Shown: positions 1-8,807 of the stretch, piece after piece
Numbering within the stretch: position 1 is the stretch's first letter
How the letters are laid out: each line of letters opens with the position of its first letter
Source of the DNA: Photorhabdus cinerea
GTDB lineage: Bacteria > Pseudomonadota > Gammaproteobacteria > Enterobacterales > Enterobacteriaceae
Assembly (NCBI RefSeq): GCF_011189575.1
Contig: NZ_PUJW01000002.1
Span: forward strand, 62,001-126,000
Direction: 5' to 3'
DNA length: 64,000 nt
Notes under the pieces: generated by a model
What the model saw: only the letters and a program-made list of their open reading frames with translations
Databases searched by the model: none
What the model was told of the DNA's origin: nothing
Position numbers and translations under genes: made by a program

Positions 1-1
1 C

Positions 2-142
2 AAGTTGGGGATAGTTAAACAGAGTCAGCCCAAAGGGGAGCAAGAGCGGCTGCCTAATCCCACCTTAGCGATTACTGATGGTGAGATCTCTATCAAGTTT
101 CACCCATTTACATTGCGTGAAATTGTTGAAAGTGAGCACTAG
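2..142 (+). CDS. yecM: YecM family protein, C-terminal fragment
   Basis: This is the last 46 codons of a gene whose 5' end lies outside the window. The visible tail contains PKGEQERLPNPTLAITDG and KFHPFTL, which closely match the C-terminus of E. coli YecM (a VOC-fold putative metal-binding protein of unknown reaction). In E. coli yecM is also next to cutC, so the context agrees. The frame is open from base 2 and ends in TAG. Nothing can be said of the N-terminal fold. Confidence 0.8.
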   Translation, partial: KLGIVKQSQPKGEQERLPNPTLAITDGEISIKFHPFTLREIVESEH

Positions 143-305
143 TCGGCAAAATTAACTTCTTCATCCCTGCGATTCAGAGAAAAATTCTGACCTTGTGATT
201 TCCTACAAATCATTGGAGATAGTTAAATGCCATAGTTAGTGAATTGACTTACTGAATCGTTTAGATTCATTGCTTGCTAATGACCTGGTGTTTAAGGAAC
301 TTCTG

Positions 306-1052
306 ATGACAAAGTTAGAGATTTGTTGTTTTAGCGTAGGTTGCGCATTAATCGCGCAACAGACTGGGGCTGACCGGATAGAGTTGTGTGCTAGTCCGGC
401 GGAAGGAGGATTAACACCGAGTTTTGGTACATTAAAGCAGGCGATTGAGCAATTAAGTATTCCTGTACACCCCATTGTTCGCCCAAGAGGGGGAGACTTT
501 TGTTACAGCCATTCAGATTTTGAGGTGATGAAAAATGATATCGCTCAGATCCGTGATATGGGATTTGAGGGGGTTGTTTTTGGCATATTGGATGAAGAAG
601 GGCATATTGATTTGCCGCGTATGCAACAATTGATGGCATTGTCTGGTGATATGGCTGTTACTTTTCACCGTGCATTTGATATGTGTTTTAATCCTTATGT
701 TGCGTTGGACCAGCTAACTCAGCTTGGTGTTAAACGGATATTGACTTCCGGTCAGCAACAAAATGCTGAATTGGGATTACCATTATTGAAAGAACTTCAT
801 CAAGCCAGTCAAGGGCCAATTATTATGGCAGGTGCAGGTGTTCGCCTTAGTAATATCCATAAATTTATCGACATAGGGTTAACGGAAGTTCATAGCTCAG
901 CGGGTCGGATTATGCCTTCTACCATGACTTACCGCAAAGCAGGGGTTACGATGAGTGCGGACAATGAAGTGGATGAATTTTCACATTATTGTGTTGATGG
1001 TGGTGCAGTAGAGGTGATGAAGGGGATGTTGAGTTTAACTTTATTTGAATAA
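306..1052 (+). CDS. cutC: CutC family protein (copper homeostasis, TIM barrel)
   Basis: CutC is a cytoplasmic TIM-barrel protein linked to copper tolerance, although its biochemical role is unsettled. The protein opens MTKLEICCFS and carries family blocks GADRIELCASPAEGGLTPS, HPIVRPRGGDF, TFHRAFDMC, RILTSGQQ and the late HSSAGR. At 248 aa it has the usual length. I chose the ATG at 306 because AAGGA lies 7 bases upstream; an in-frame ATG at 270 has no such site. It converges with cmoB across a shared hairpin. No sign of decay. Confidence 0.93.
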   Translation: MTKLEICCFSVGCALIAQQTGADRIELCASPAEGGLTPSFGTLKQAIEQLSIPVHPIVRPRGGDFCYSHSDFEVMKNDIAQIRDMGFEGVVFGILDEEGHIDLPRMQQLMALSGDMAVTFHRAFDMCFNPYVALDQLTQLGVKRILTSGQQQNAELGLPLLKELHQASQGPIIMAGAGVRLSNIHKFIDIGLTEVHSSAGRIMPSTMTYRKAGVTMSADNEVDEFSHYCVDGGAVEVMKGMLSLTLFE

Positions 1053-1072
1053 ATCCTGCTGTTAAGTAAATT

Positions 1073-1102
1073 TGAGAACTGACCCTGTTGGGCCAGTTCT
1101 CA
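1073..1102. terminator. Bidirectional hairpin between cutC and cmoB
   Basis: TGAGAACTG and CAGTTCTCA form a 9-bp stem, continued by CCC/GGG after a mismatch, with a 4-base loop. It sits in the 60-base gap between the convergent cutC and cmoB genes, so it can serve both strands. The following T-run is poor. Confidence 0.6.
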
Positions 1103-1112
1103 CATCAAATTA

Positions 1113-2084
1113 TCAGGGCTTACGGGCAATCAATATTGCACGTAGAGGTGCAGGGTAACCCTCGGTGGTTTTGCTGTTGTCCGTAGGATCAAGAAAATCA
1201 GATAATGATTCCGTTTTTATCCATGCAGTACGGCGTTGTTCTTTCGTGGTGGTCACTGCTTGATCGATGATTCTTACATCGACAAAACCACACTTTTCCA
1301 GCCAGACTTTCAGCATTTTTGCTGATGGAATGAAATAGACATTGCGCATTTGGGCGTAGCGTTCACCAGGGATTAAGCAGGTATTTTCATCACCTTCAAC
1401 CACCAGACTTTCCAGGACTAATTCGCCATCGGATACCAGTTGGTTTTTCAACTGCCAGAGGTGATCGAGTGGAGAACGGCGGTGATAGAGGACCCCCATC
1501 GAGAAAACCGTATCGAAAGCGGCCAGAGCTGGCAATTGTTCGATTCCTAAAGGCAAAAGATGCGCACGCTGATCGCTGCCCAGTAACTTTCTGACGGCTT
1601 CAAACTGACAGAGAAAAAGCTGAGTTGGATCGATACCCACGGCAAGTTCAGCGCCTTCACCCACCATACGCCAGAGGTGATAGCCACTGCCGCTGCCAAC
1701 ATCAAGAATTGTTCGACCCGTTAATGGGGAAATATGGGGCAGCACTCGCTGCCATTTCCAGTCTGAACGCCACTCGGTATCAATATTCACACCATAAAGA
1801 GAAAATGGCCCTTTGCGCCATGGCATGAATACTCGCAATATATTTGTAATACAGGTTTCTTCACCTTCAGATAGTGCGGGATCGCGTTCTGCGATCACAC
1901 CGTTTTTTAGGTCTAATGTTGTTGGTGAAATTTCTGGCAGGTTTTCCAGGGTTTTTACCCACGATTTAAAACTGCCATGCAGGGCAGCTTTTTGCCATTC
2001 ATCCAGTTGGGCCGGCAGGCAATTGAGCCAGTGCTTAAGATCATTCTTCGCTATAAGTTGATAAAAATTACTGAAATCGATCAT
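1113..2084 (-). CDS. cmoB: tRNA U34 carboxymethyltransferase CmoB
   Basis: CmoB moves the carboxymethyl group of carboxy-S-adenosylmethionine (made by CmoA) to 5-hydroxyuridine at wobble position 34 of tRNA, giving cmo5U. The protein is 323 aa, as in E. coli. The SAM-type loop DVGSGSGYHLWRM is visible mid-protein, followed by GIDPTQLFLCQF and FSMGVLYHRRSPLDHL. I prefer the ATG at 2084 (MIDFSNFYQ) over an upstream in-frame start, because GGAG lies 7 bases before it and it overlaps the cmoA stop as ATGA, the usual coupling for this pair. Confidence 0.95.
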   Translation of the reverse strand: MIDFSNFYQLIAKNDLKHWLNCLPAQLDEWQKAALHGSFKSWVKTLENLPEISPTTLDLKNGVIAERDPALSEGEETCITNILRVFMPWRKGPFSLYGVNIDTEWRSDWKWQRVLPHISPLTGRTILDVGSGSGYHLWRMVGEGAELAVGIDPTQLFLCQFEAVRKLLGSDQRAHLLPLGIEQLPALAAFDTVFSMGVLYHRRSPLDHLWQLKNQLVSDGELVLESLVVEGDENTCLIPGERYAQMRNVYFIPSAKMLKVWLEKCGFVDVRIIDQAVTTTKEQRRTAWIKTESLSDFLDPTDNSKTTEGYPAPLRAILIARKP

Positions 2085-2839
2085 TGACCGGCTCCTTTTA
2101 TCGCCAGCAATGAGCCAAAGTTGAAACACTGAAACCAGACTTCAACATGTTCAAAACCAGATTGATGGAGGCGAGACTTATGTGTTTCGACTGAATCGGT
2201 CAACATCACATTTTCAAGCATACTGCGCTTCTGGCTGATCTCTAATTCGCTGTATCCGTTAGCACGTTTAAAATCGAGATGCATGTTGAACAACAACTCA
2301 CCAATTTGTTGATCTTTAAAGCTGAATTTCTCTGATAAGACCAGAACGCCACCGGGACGTAATCCCTGATAAATCCGGTTGAGCAAACCTTGCCGATCTT
2401 GCGGGTTGAGAAATTGTAAGGTGAAATTCAGCACGACCATAGAAGCATTCTGAATGTTGATATCAAGAATATCAGCTTCAATGACTTCAACGGGTGTTTG
2501 CGCGCGGAAAGCATCAAGATGGCGACGACAGCGTTCTACCATTGCGGGGGAATTATCAACTGCGATGATTTTACAGTTTTCCGCTGTAATATTGCGGCGC
2601 ATTGCCAAGGTTGATGCGCCAAGAGAGCAACCCAGATCGTAAATTTGACTGTTTGATGTCACGAAACGACTGGCCAGCATACCAATCATGGAAACGATAT
2701 TTGAATAACCTGGCACAGAACGTTGGATCATATCAGGGAATACTTCTGCAACCCGTTCATCGAAACTCCAGTCACCTAAATTGGCAATAGGCGCTGCAAA
2801 CAGGCTATCCCTTTGATTGTGAGGATCTTGATTTGACAT
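2081..2839 (-). CDS. cmoA: Carboxy-S-adenosyl-L-methionine synthase CmoA
   Basis: CmoA converts SAM and prephenate to carboxy-SAM, the donor used by CmoB just downstream. The 252-aa protein carries the methyltransferase-fold loop IYDLGCSLGASTLAM, the acidic end of strand 2 (IIAVDNSPAMVERC), and VVLNFTLQFL followed by RPGGVLVLSEKF. The stop codon overlaps the cmoB start, so the two are translationally coupled. Length and motifs are normal. Confidence 0.95.
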   Translation of the reverse strand: MSNQDPHNQRDSLFAAPIANLGDWSFDERVAEVFPDMIQRSVPGYSNIVSMIGMLASRFVTSNSQIYDLGCSLGASTLAMRRNITAENCKIIAVDNSPAMVERCRRHLDAFRAQTPVEVIEADILDINIQNASMVVLNFTLQFLNPQDRQGLLNRIYQGLRPGGVLVLSEKFSFKDQQIGELLFNMHLDFKRANGYSELEISQKRSMLENVMLTDSVETHKSRLHQSGFEHVEVWFQCFNFGSLLAIKGAGQ

Positions 2840-3035
2840 AACAGCATTGATTATCAGAAAAAAATAGAAGGCGGCATTCTAACAGATGTAAAGCTTGACC
2901 TTGAACCAATTTTCTCTTTCTTTAATGGTCAGTTAGCATAGGGGATCTTCTGATTTTATATAAAAAAGTGAAGACACATTGAAAAGCACCTTTAAATGAC
3001 CTATTGTTTGCTTACATAAAAGCGCGAGGTGGTGT

Positions 3036-3287
3036 ATGGCATATCAGATCTTAACAAATTTAGCGGCAAGTATTACCGATTTGAAACGTAACCCAATGGG
3101 GACCTATTTGCAGGGAGAAGGTGAGGCTGTCGCAATACTTAATCGGAATGAACCTGCGTTTTATTGTGTGCCGCCTGAGTTATTCGCCTACTATCAGGAA
3201 CTGGCTGAGGATGCCGCACTAAATAGAATTGCGGATGAACGTTTAAAAGATGCTGAATTTGTCAGTGTGAACCTAGATGAGCTATAG
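3036..3287 (+). CDS. Type II antitoxin, RelB/StbD-like
   Basis: This 83-aa acidic protein resembles StbD/RelB-type (Phd/YefM-like N-terminal) antitoxins. The N-terminal part (ASITDLKRNP, EAVAILNRNEPAFYCVP) is the typical DNA-binding module, and the C-terminal helix would bind the toxin. It precedes and overlaps by 11 bases a RelE/StbE-type toxin gene, the classical antitoxin-first order. Autoregulation by the pair is usual for the family; I did not identify the operator. The pair is inserted between cmoA and yecN. Confidence 0.8.
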   Translation: MAYQILTNLAASITDLKRNPMGTYLQGEGEAVAILNRNEPAFYCVPPELFAYYQELAEDAALNRIADERLKDAEFVSVNLDEL

Positions 3288-3558
3288 CCTACAATTTGAA
3301 AAGCGGGCCTTAAAAGAGTGGAAGAAGTTAGCTCATCCAGTCAAGGAACAGCTAAAGAAAAAACTGGCTGAACGTTTAGAAAACCCTCATGTGCCGTCAG
3401 CAAGGTTAAGTGGGCGAGCTAACCGATACAAAATTAAATTGCGGTCTTCTGGCTACCGTTTGGTTTATGAAGTGAATGATAGCAAGATTATTTTGCTGGT
3501 AATTGCTATTGGTAAACGGGCCGGAAATGCAGTTTATACCCTCGCCAATGAGCGGTAA
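3277..3558 (+). CDS. Type II toxin, RelE/StbE-like mRNA interferase
   Basis: This 93-aa basic protein has RelE/ParE-family features: FEKRALKEWKKL near the N-terminus, then RLSGRANRYKIKLRSSGYRLVYEV, the conserved RELE core where an arginine and a C-terminal aromatic act in ribosome-dependent mRNA cleavage. The C-terminal VIAIGKRAGNAVYTLA is close to the StbE/RelE consensus. The start overlaps the antitoxin gene. The reading frame is intact, so the system may be active. Confidence 0.82.
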   Translation: MSYSLQFEKRALKEWKKLAHPVKEQLKKKLAERLENPHVPSARLSGRANRYKIKLRSSGYRLVYEVNDSKIILLVIAIGKRAGNAVYTLANER

Positions 3559-3676
3559 AAAAACATAACACTTACTCGCTTGCATATCAACGCTGGAAAG
3601 TCTGCCTCATATGGAATAGCGACAGTTGGAGTAATAGGCAGCAGAACTTGCTGCCTGTAAAATAGTGCCGGAAATA

Positions 3677-4075
3677 TTAGACATAAAGAGAAAATATCTG
3701 CTCCCAAGGCAAGTAGTAAATATTAGCCATGATCATTAATACCATTGAAAGATAGGTTGCTACCATGCCTGAACGTCGCCAGCGGAACTCACGGTGGTGC
3801 AGGCCATAATAATGTAACAATCTTCCGATGAGTAGGATCAAACCACAAACATGTATCATCCACACATTTGAACCATTCATCTCCATCATGACCAGCAATA
3901 ACATGGAAATAGGAATATATTCCACGGCATTGCCATGGATACGGATAGCTGTTTGTAATTCGTAGAAGCCGCCATCTCCATATGAGACTCGATATTGTGT
4001 TCTTAATTTAACCACATCAAAAGACAGCTTAATCAATAATAGTGCGCCCAACACAACATAAAGCGAGCTAACCAT
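3677..4075 (-). CDS. yecN: MAPEG family membrane protein YecN
   Basis: YecN belongs to the MAPEG family (four-helix glutathione/eicosanoid metabolism membrane proteins); the bacterial substrate is unknown. Hydrophobic stretches lie at about residues 2-20, 50-70, 76-90 and 103-125. The family segment FYELQTAIRIHGNAVEYIP is intact, followed by GRLLHYYGLHH. The ATG at 4075 has GGGG 6 bases upstream; an earlier ATG four codons before has a poorer site. About 132 aa, normal for the family. Confidence 0.85.
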   Translation of the reverse strand: MVSSLYVVLGALLLIKLSFDVVKLRTQYRVSYGDGGFYELQTAIRIHGNAVEYIPISMLLLVMMEMNGSNVWMIHVCGLILLIGRLLHYYGLHHREFRWRRSGMVATYLSMVLMIMANIYYLPWEQIFSLYV

Positions 4076-4372
4076 TTTTAACCCCATTGCCTAACCGAAA
4101 TTGGCCAATTAAGTAATGATAAACTGCAAAAATAAAACTGTCGCTATAAAAAAACAGTAATTGAAAATAAATTGCCTGATTATCAGACATCAAGGCAATG
4201 GTATAATCAAGGGTAATTGCCTGCCCTTATCTCTGAGCAGAATTTCTATTATAATAGCGGCCTTTTTTGACAGTTCTGAATTTTTTAAGCTCTGAAAAAG
4301 AATTTTCCAAATTCAAGAACGATGCCAAAATTTCCGCAGCAACAGCACAACAGCCGAGTAAAAGGATATTGT

Positions 4373-6145
4373 ATGCGTACTGATTATTGTGGGCAGTTGA
4401 ATCTGACCCATGAAGGCCAGAAGGTGACTCTTTGTGGTTGGGTAAATCGCCGCCGTGATCTGGGTGGACTGATTTTTATTGATATGCGTGATCGTGAAGG
4501 TATCGTTCAGGTATTTTTTGACCCGGATCAGCAAGCCGCATTTTCTCAGGCTGCTGAATTGCGTAATGAGTTTTGTATTCAAATCACCGGTACTGTACGC
4601 GCCCGTCCTGACAGTCAAATCAATAAAGATATGGCTACCGGTGAGATCGAGGTTTTTGCGGAAAGCCTGAATATCATCAACCGTTCCGAACCTCTGCCAT
4701 TGGACAGCAATCAGACTAACAGTGAAGAGCAGCGTCTGAAATATCGCTATATTGATCTACGCCGTCCTGAAATGGCAAATCGCTTAAAAACCCGCGCTAA
4801 AATTACCAGTTTTGTTCGCCGTTTCATGGACAGTCAGGATTTCCTGGATATTGAAACCCCAATGCTGACTAAAGCGACACCGGAAGGCGCGCGTGACTAT
4901 TTGGTACCAAGCCGTGTTCATAAAGGCAAATTTTATGCATTGCCTCAGTCTCCGCAATTATTTAAGCAATTGCTGATGATGTCCGGTTTTGACCGCTATT
5001 ATCAGATTGTTAAATGTTTCCGTGATGAAGATTTGCGTGCAGATCGCCAGCCAGAATTCACTCAGATCGATGTGGAAACTTCCTTTATGACTGCTGAGCA
5101 GGTAAGGGAAATGATGGAAAAAATGATCCGTGAACTGTGGCTTGAAATTAAAGGCGTTGACTTAGGACATTTCCCGGTCATGACTTTTGCAGAAGCCATG
5201 CGTCGTTTCGGTTCTGATAAACCTGATCTGCGTAATCCATTAGAATTGGTTGATGTTGCTGATTTGGTTAAGAATGTGGAATTCAGCGTTTTTGCTGAGC
5301 CGGCAAATGACAGTAAAGGTCGTGTAGCCGTGATTCGGGTACCGGGTGGCGCTGAACTGAGCCGTAAACAAATTGATGAATATGGCAAATTTGTTGGAAT
5401 TTATGGCGCTAAAGGGCTGGCATGGATAAAAGTTAATGAGCGAGCTGCGGGTCTGGAAGGGGTACAAAGTCCGATAGCCAAATTCCTCAATGCAGAAGTG
5501 ATTGAAGGGCTGCTTTCCCGTACCAGTGCACAAGATGGCGATATCTTGTTCTTTGGTGCTGGCAGTATAAAAGTAGTCACTGATGCCTTGGGTGCGTTGC
5601 GTCTGAAACTGGGTCGTGACCTAAATCTGACGAAATTGGATAGTTGGCAACCGCTGTGGGTTATCGATTTCCCAATGTTCGAAGATAACGAAGAAGGTGG
5701 TCTGAGTGCAATGCATCATCCATTTACTTCACCGCGTAATATGTCAGCAGAAGAATTGGCGCAAGATCCGACTTCGGCGATTGCCAATGCTTACGATATG
5801 GTAATTAATGGTTATGAAGTAGGCGGCGGTTCAGTGCGTATTCATCGTAACGAAATGCAACAAACTGTGTTCCGCATTTTGGGTATCAATGAGCAGGAAC
5901 AGCAGGAAAAATTTGGCTTCCTGTTGGATGCACTGAAATTTGGTACGCCACCACATGCAGGTTTGGCATTTGGTCTTGACCGTCTGGTGATGTTGCTGAC
6001 AGGTACTGACAACATCCGTGATGTTATCGCGTTCCCTAAAACAACGGCTGCCGCTTGTCTGATGACTGAAGCACCAAGCTATGCCAATACAGCGGCCCTT
6101 GAAGAATTGGCAATCTCGGTAGTTGCCAGAAAAGAGAGTGAATAA
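4373..6145 (+). CDS. aspS: Aspartate--tRNA ligase
   Basis: A class IIb aminoacyl-tRNA synthetase that charges tRNA-Asp. At 590 aa it has the bacterial length, with the N-terminal OB-fold anticodon domain (VTLCGWVNRRRDLGGLIFID), catalytic motif 2 (CFRDEDLRADRQPEFTQID), the bacterial GAD insertion (about residues 300-410) and motif 3 (GLAFGLDRLVMLLTG). I start at the ATG at 4373 (MRTDYCGQL), which has AGGA 6 bases upstream and matches E. coli; 17 further in-frame codons upstream are not expected to be translated. The stop shares a base with nudB. Confidence 0.97.
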   Translation: MRTDYCGQLNLTHEGQKVTLCGWVNRRRDLGGLIFIDMRDREGIVQVFFDPDQQAAFSQAAELRNEFCIQITGTVRARPDSQINKDMATGEIEVFAESLNIINRSEPLPLDSNQTNSEEQRLKYRYIDLRRPEMANRLKTRAKITSFVRRFMDSQDFLDIETPMLTKATPEGARDYLVPSRVHKGKFYALPQSPQLFKQLLMMSGFDRYYQIVKCFRDEDLRADRQPEFTQIDVETSFMTAEQVREMMEKMIRELWLEIKGVDLGHFPVMTFAEAMRRFGSDKPDLRNPLELVDVADLVKNVEFSVFAEPANDSKGRVAVIRVPGGAELSRKQIDEYGKFVGIYGAKGLAWIKVNERAAGLEGVQSPIAKFLNAEVIEGLLSRTSAQDGDILFFGAGSIKVVTDALGALRLKLGRDLNLTKLDSWQPLWVIDFPMFEDNEEGGLSAMHHPFTSPRNMSAEELAQDPTSAIANAYDMVINGYEVGGGSVRIHRNEMQQTVFRILGINEQEQQEKFGFLLDALKFGTPPHAGLAFGLDRLVMLLTGTDNIRDVIAFPKTTAAACLMTEAPSYANTAALEELAISVVARKESE

Positions 6146-6582
6146 TGGCTTATAAGCGCCCTGAATCTGTGCTGGTAGTTATTTATGCATTTTCCAGCAG
6201 ACGGGTGCTAATGTTACAGCGGCGTGATGATCCTGATTTCTGGCAGTCTGTGACTGGCAGCCTTGACGGAGATGAAACGCCGCGCGAGACGGCATTGCGC
6301 GAAGTGCAAGAGGAAGTTGGTATTGATATCATGGGTGAAAATCTTGAACTGATAGATTGCCAGCGTTCCCTTTATTTTGAGATTTTTATCCACTTGCGCC
6401 ATCGCTATGCTCCGGGAGTAACCCGTAATAAAGAGTACTGGTTCTGTCTGGCATTGCCTGAAGAGCGTGAATTCCTGTTGACTGAACACCAGGCTTATCA
6501 GTGGCTGGATGCGGATAAAGCGGCAAAGCTCACTAAGTCATGGAGCAATCGGCAGGCAATTGAAGAATTTGTTATTGATTAA
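6145..6582 (+). CDS. nudB: Dihydroneopterin triphosphate diphosphatase NudB
   Basis: A Nudix hydrolase that removes pyrophosphate from dihydroneopterin triphosphate in folate synthesis. The Nudix box is clear: GSLDGDETPRETALREVQEE followed by VGI fits G-x5-E-x7-REUxEExGU. The protein is 145 aa. The start codon shares one A with the aspS stop (TAATG), so it is coupled to aspS, the same arrangement as in E. coli. A hairpin follows directly. Confidence 0.93.
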   Translation: MAYKRPESVLVVIYAFSSRRVLMLQRRDDPDFWQSVTGSLDGDETPRETALREVQEEVGIDIMGENLELIDCQRSLYFEIFIHLRHRYAPGVTRNKEYWFCLALPEEREFLLTEHQAYQWLDADKAAKLTKSWSNRQAIEEFVID

Positions 6583-6604
6583 AAACCTATTGAAATTAGG
6601 TTTT
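6582..6604 (+). terminator. Terminator after nudB
   Basis: AAAACCTA and TAGGTTTT form an 8-bp stem around a 7-base loop, ending in a T-run. It starts right at the nudB stop codon. Confidence 0.6.
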
Positions 6605-6609
6605 GAGTC

Positions 6610-6691
6610 TATACCCAATAGATTTCAATTTGCAGCGCGGTGGCAAGTGAACGCAGCCAACAAAGCAGCAACTTGAAGGATGAAAGGTATA
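6610..6691. repeat. Short ERIC-like repeat with internal deletion
   Basis: The ends (TATACCCAATAGATTTCAA on the left; GCAGCCAACAAAGCAGCAAC and a GGTATA end on the right) match the full ERIC copies at 9891, 15051, 16613 and 62656. The central palindrome with the CCCCGGG block is missing, giving 82 bp instead of about 127. It lies between nudB and yebC. Confidence 0.7.
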
Positions 6692-6718
6692 TGAATAGAT
6701 ATTTTATCGGAGAACCTT

Positions 6719-7462
6719 ATGGCAGGTCATAGTAAATGGGCCAACACCAAACACCGTAAAGCCGCACAGGATGCGAAACGCGGTAAGATTTTCACCAAAA
6801 TTATCCGTGAGTTGGTAACAGCTGCCCGTTTGGGTGGTAGCGATCCTGCATCGAACCCACGTCTGCGTGCGGCGGTTGATAAAGCGCTGTCCAACAACAT
6901 GACCCGCGATACCTTGAACCGTGCTATCGCTCGTGGTGTTGGCAACGATGATGGGGATAACATGGAAACCATCATTTATGAAGGTTATGGTCCGGGGGGA
7001 ACTGCGGTAATGGTTGAATGTTTGAGTGATAACCGTAACCGTACTGTTTCTGACGTTCGTCATGCTTTTACCAAAACCGGTGGTAATCTGGGAACTGATG
7101 GTTCTGTTGCGTATTTGTTCACCAAGAAAGGGGTGATTTCTTATGCTCCGGGACTGGATGAAGATGCGGTTATGGAAGCGGCATTGGAAGCGGGTGCTGA
7201 TGATGTAGAAACTTATGATGATGGCGCTATTGATGTTTACACGACACCAGAAACTTTTGGTGATGTGAAAGATGCGTTGGATGCAGCGGGTTTTGTTGCT
7301 GAATCAGCAGAAGTTTCAATGATTCCTTCGACTAAAGCTGAACTGGATGCGGAAACCGCACCTAAGTTACTGCGTCTGATCGACATGTTGGAAGATTCAG
7401 ACGATGTGCAAGAGGTTTACCATAACGGTGAAATCTCTGATGAAGTTGCGGCTTTGCTGTAA
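6719..7462 (+). CDS. yebC: YebC/PmpR family protein (TACO1-like)
   Basis: A 247-aa cytoplasmic protein. The N-terminal signature MAGHSKWANTKHRKAAQDAK is diagnostic, followed by DPASNPRLRAAVDKALSNNM and YEGYGPGGTAVMVE. The family was annotated as transcriptional regulators; more recent work links YebC to relief of ribosome stalling on proline-rich stretches. It lies directly upstream of ruvC, the common gamma-proteobacterial order. Intact, full length. Confidence 0.95.
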   Translation: MAGHSKWANTKHRKAAQDAKRGKIFTKIIRELVTAARLGGSDPASNPRLRAAVDKALSNNMTRDTLNRAIARGVGNDDGDNMETIIYEGYGPGGTAVMVECLSDNRNRTVSDVRHAFTKTGGNLGTDGSVAYLFTKKGVISYAPGLDEDAVMEAALEAGADDVETYDDGAIDVYTTPETFGDVKDALDAAGFVAESAEVSMIPSTKAELDAETAPKLLRLIDMLEDSDDVQEVYHNGEISDEVAALL

Positions 7463-7483
7463 TTTCAATTGGGTTGTACAGCG

Positions 7484-7520
7484 TAGAGAAAGTGTGCTGT
7501 TGTTCAGGGCACTTTCTCTA
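7484..7520 (+). terminator. Hairpin between yebC and ruvC
   Basis: TAGAGAAAGTG and CACTTTCTCTA form an 11-bp stem around a 15-base loop, followed by ATGTTTTTATC. It probably ends or attenuates yebC transcription before ruvC. Confidence 0.55.
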
Positions 7521-7574
7521 ATGTTTTTATCACCCTTTTAATTAGCGGTGATAATCGAAGGTGAATAAACAGAT

Positions 7575-8096
7575 ATGGCGATCATCTTAGGTATCGACCC
7601 TGGTTCCCGTGTCACCGGTTATGGTGTGATCCGTCAGCAAGGGCGCCATCTGATTTATCTTGGCAGTGGTTGTATCCGTACCAAAGTTGATGATCTACCG
7701 AGCCGATTACAGCGCATTTATGCCGGTATCGTTGAAATTATTACACAATTCCAACCGGATGCTTTCGCTATCGAGCAAGTATTTATGGCGAAGAACCCTG
7801 ATTCAGCCCTGAAGTTAGGGCAGGCGCGTGGGGTGGCTATTCTTGCTGCGGTTAATCAATCTGTACCGGTTTTTGAATATGCCGCCCGACAGGTGAAACA
7901 AACCGTTGTTGGAACCGGGGCCGCTGAAAAAAGTCAGATTCAGCATATGGTGCGTTCTATGCTGAAATTGTCTGCTAATCCGCAATCAGATGCGGCAGAT
8001 GCATTGGCAATTGCAATAACTCATTGTCATTTTAATCAGAATCTTTTGCGTGTTGGTGACCCCAGATTAATTCTGGCACGTGGGCGTTTAAAATAA
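7575..8096 (+). CDS. ruvC: Holliday junction endonuclease RuvC
   Basis: RuvC cuts Holliday junctions symmetrically, working with RuvAB. The 173-aa protein keeps the RNase H-like catalytic residues: Asp in LGIDPGSRVTGYG, Glu in FAIEQVF, and the two Asp in QSDAADALAIA. The start follows AGGTGAATAAACAG. A strong terminator separates it from ruvAB. Confidence 0.97.
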   Translation: MAIILGIDPGSRVTGYGVIRQQGRHLIYLGSGCIRTKVDDLPSRLQRIYAGIVEIITQFQPDAFAIEQVFMAKNPDSALKLGQARGVAILAAVNQSVPVFEYAARQVKQTVVGTGAAEKSQIQHMVRSMLKLSANPQSDAADALAIAITHCHFNQNLLRVGDPRLILARGRLK

Positions 8097-8097
8097 T

Positions 8098-8123
8098 GGC
8101 TGGATATGCATCCAGCCTTTTTT
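8098..8123 (+). terminator. Rho-independent terminator after ruvC
   Basis: GGCTGGAT and ATCCAGCC form an 8-bp stem with loop ATGC, followed at once by six T. A textbook intrinsic terminator two bases after the ruvC stop. Confidence 0.88.
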
Positions 8124-8174
8124 GTGTTATAAGCATTAGCAGAATAATCAGTTTTATTTTCAGGGGGTAAACAA

Positions 8175-8792
8175 GTGATAGGGCGTCTCAGAGGAATTGT
8201 GCTGGAGAAACAACCACCGTTAGTTTTATTGGAAACGAATGGCGTGGGTTATGAAGTGCATATGCCAATGACCTGTTTTTATGAATTGCCTGATATCGGA
8301 CAGGAAACTGTCTTGTTTACTCACTTTGTGGTGCGTGAAGATGCGCAATTACTTTATGGTTTTAATGATAAGCAAGAGCGGGCGCTGTTCCGTGAATTAA
8401 TTAAAGTGAATGGCGTAGGGCCTAAATTGGCACTGGCGATTCTTTCAGGCATGTCTGCGCAGCAATTTGTTTCTGCGATTGAGAAAGAGGCGATAGCTTC
8501 TCTGGTTAAATTGCCCGGTGTGGGTAAGAAAACCGCTGAACGGCTGGTGGTTGAAATGAAAGATCGTTTTAAAGGGCTTAATGGCGATTTGTTCAATCAG
8601 AGCAGTGATATTGATCTGCCCGCAACGGCTAAACAGACAACTGCTGATGCTGATATAGAAGCGGAAGCTGCTGCTGCATTAGTTTCTCTCGGCTATAAGC
8701 CACAGGAAGCGAGCCGAATGGTAAGTAAGGTTGCTAAACCGGGGGCGGATTGTGAAACACTTATCCGCGAAGCACTTCGCGCAGTTCTTTAG
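8175..8792 (+). CDS. ruvA: Holliday junction helicase subunit RuvA
   Basis: RuvA binds the four-way junction as tetramers and loads the RuvB motor. The 205-aa protein has the N-terminal OB fold (MIGRLRGIVLEKQPPLVLLE), two helix-hairpin-helix motifs (VNGVGPKLALAILSG and LPGVGKKTAERLVVEM) and a C-terminal UBA-like domain III (AAAALVSLGYKPQEASRMV) that touches RuvB. The start is GTG at 8175 with AGGGGG 9 bases upstream. ruvB follows 15 bases later, one operon. Confidence 0.97.
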   Translation: MIGRLRGIVLEKQPPLVLLETNGVGYEVHMPMTCFYELPDIGQETVLFTHFVVREDAQLLYGFNDKQERALFRELIKVNGVGPKLALAILSGMSAQQFVSAIEKEAIASLVKLPGVGKKTAERLVVEMKDRFKGLNGDLFNQSSDIDLPATAKQTTADADIEAEAAAALVSLGYKPQEASRMVSKVAKPGADCETLIREALRAVL

Positions 8793-8807
8793 TTGTAGGG
8801 GTAAGCC

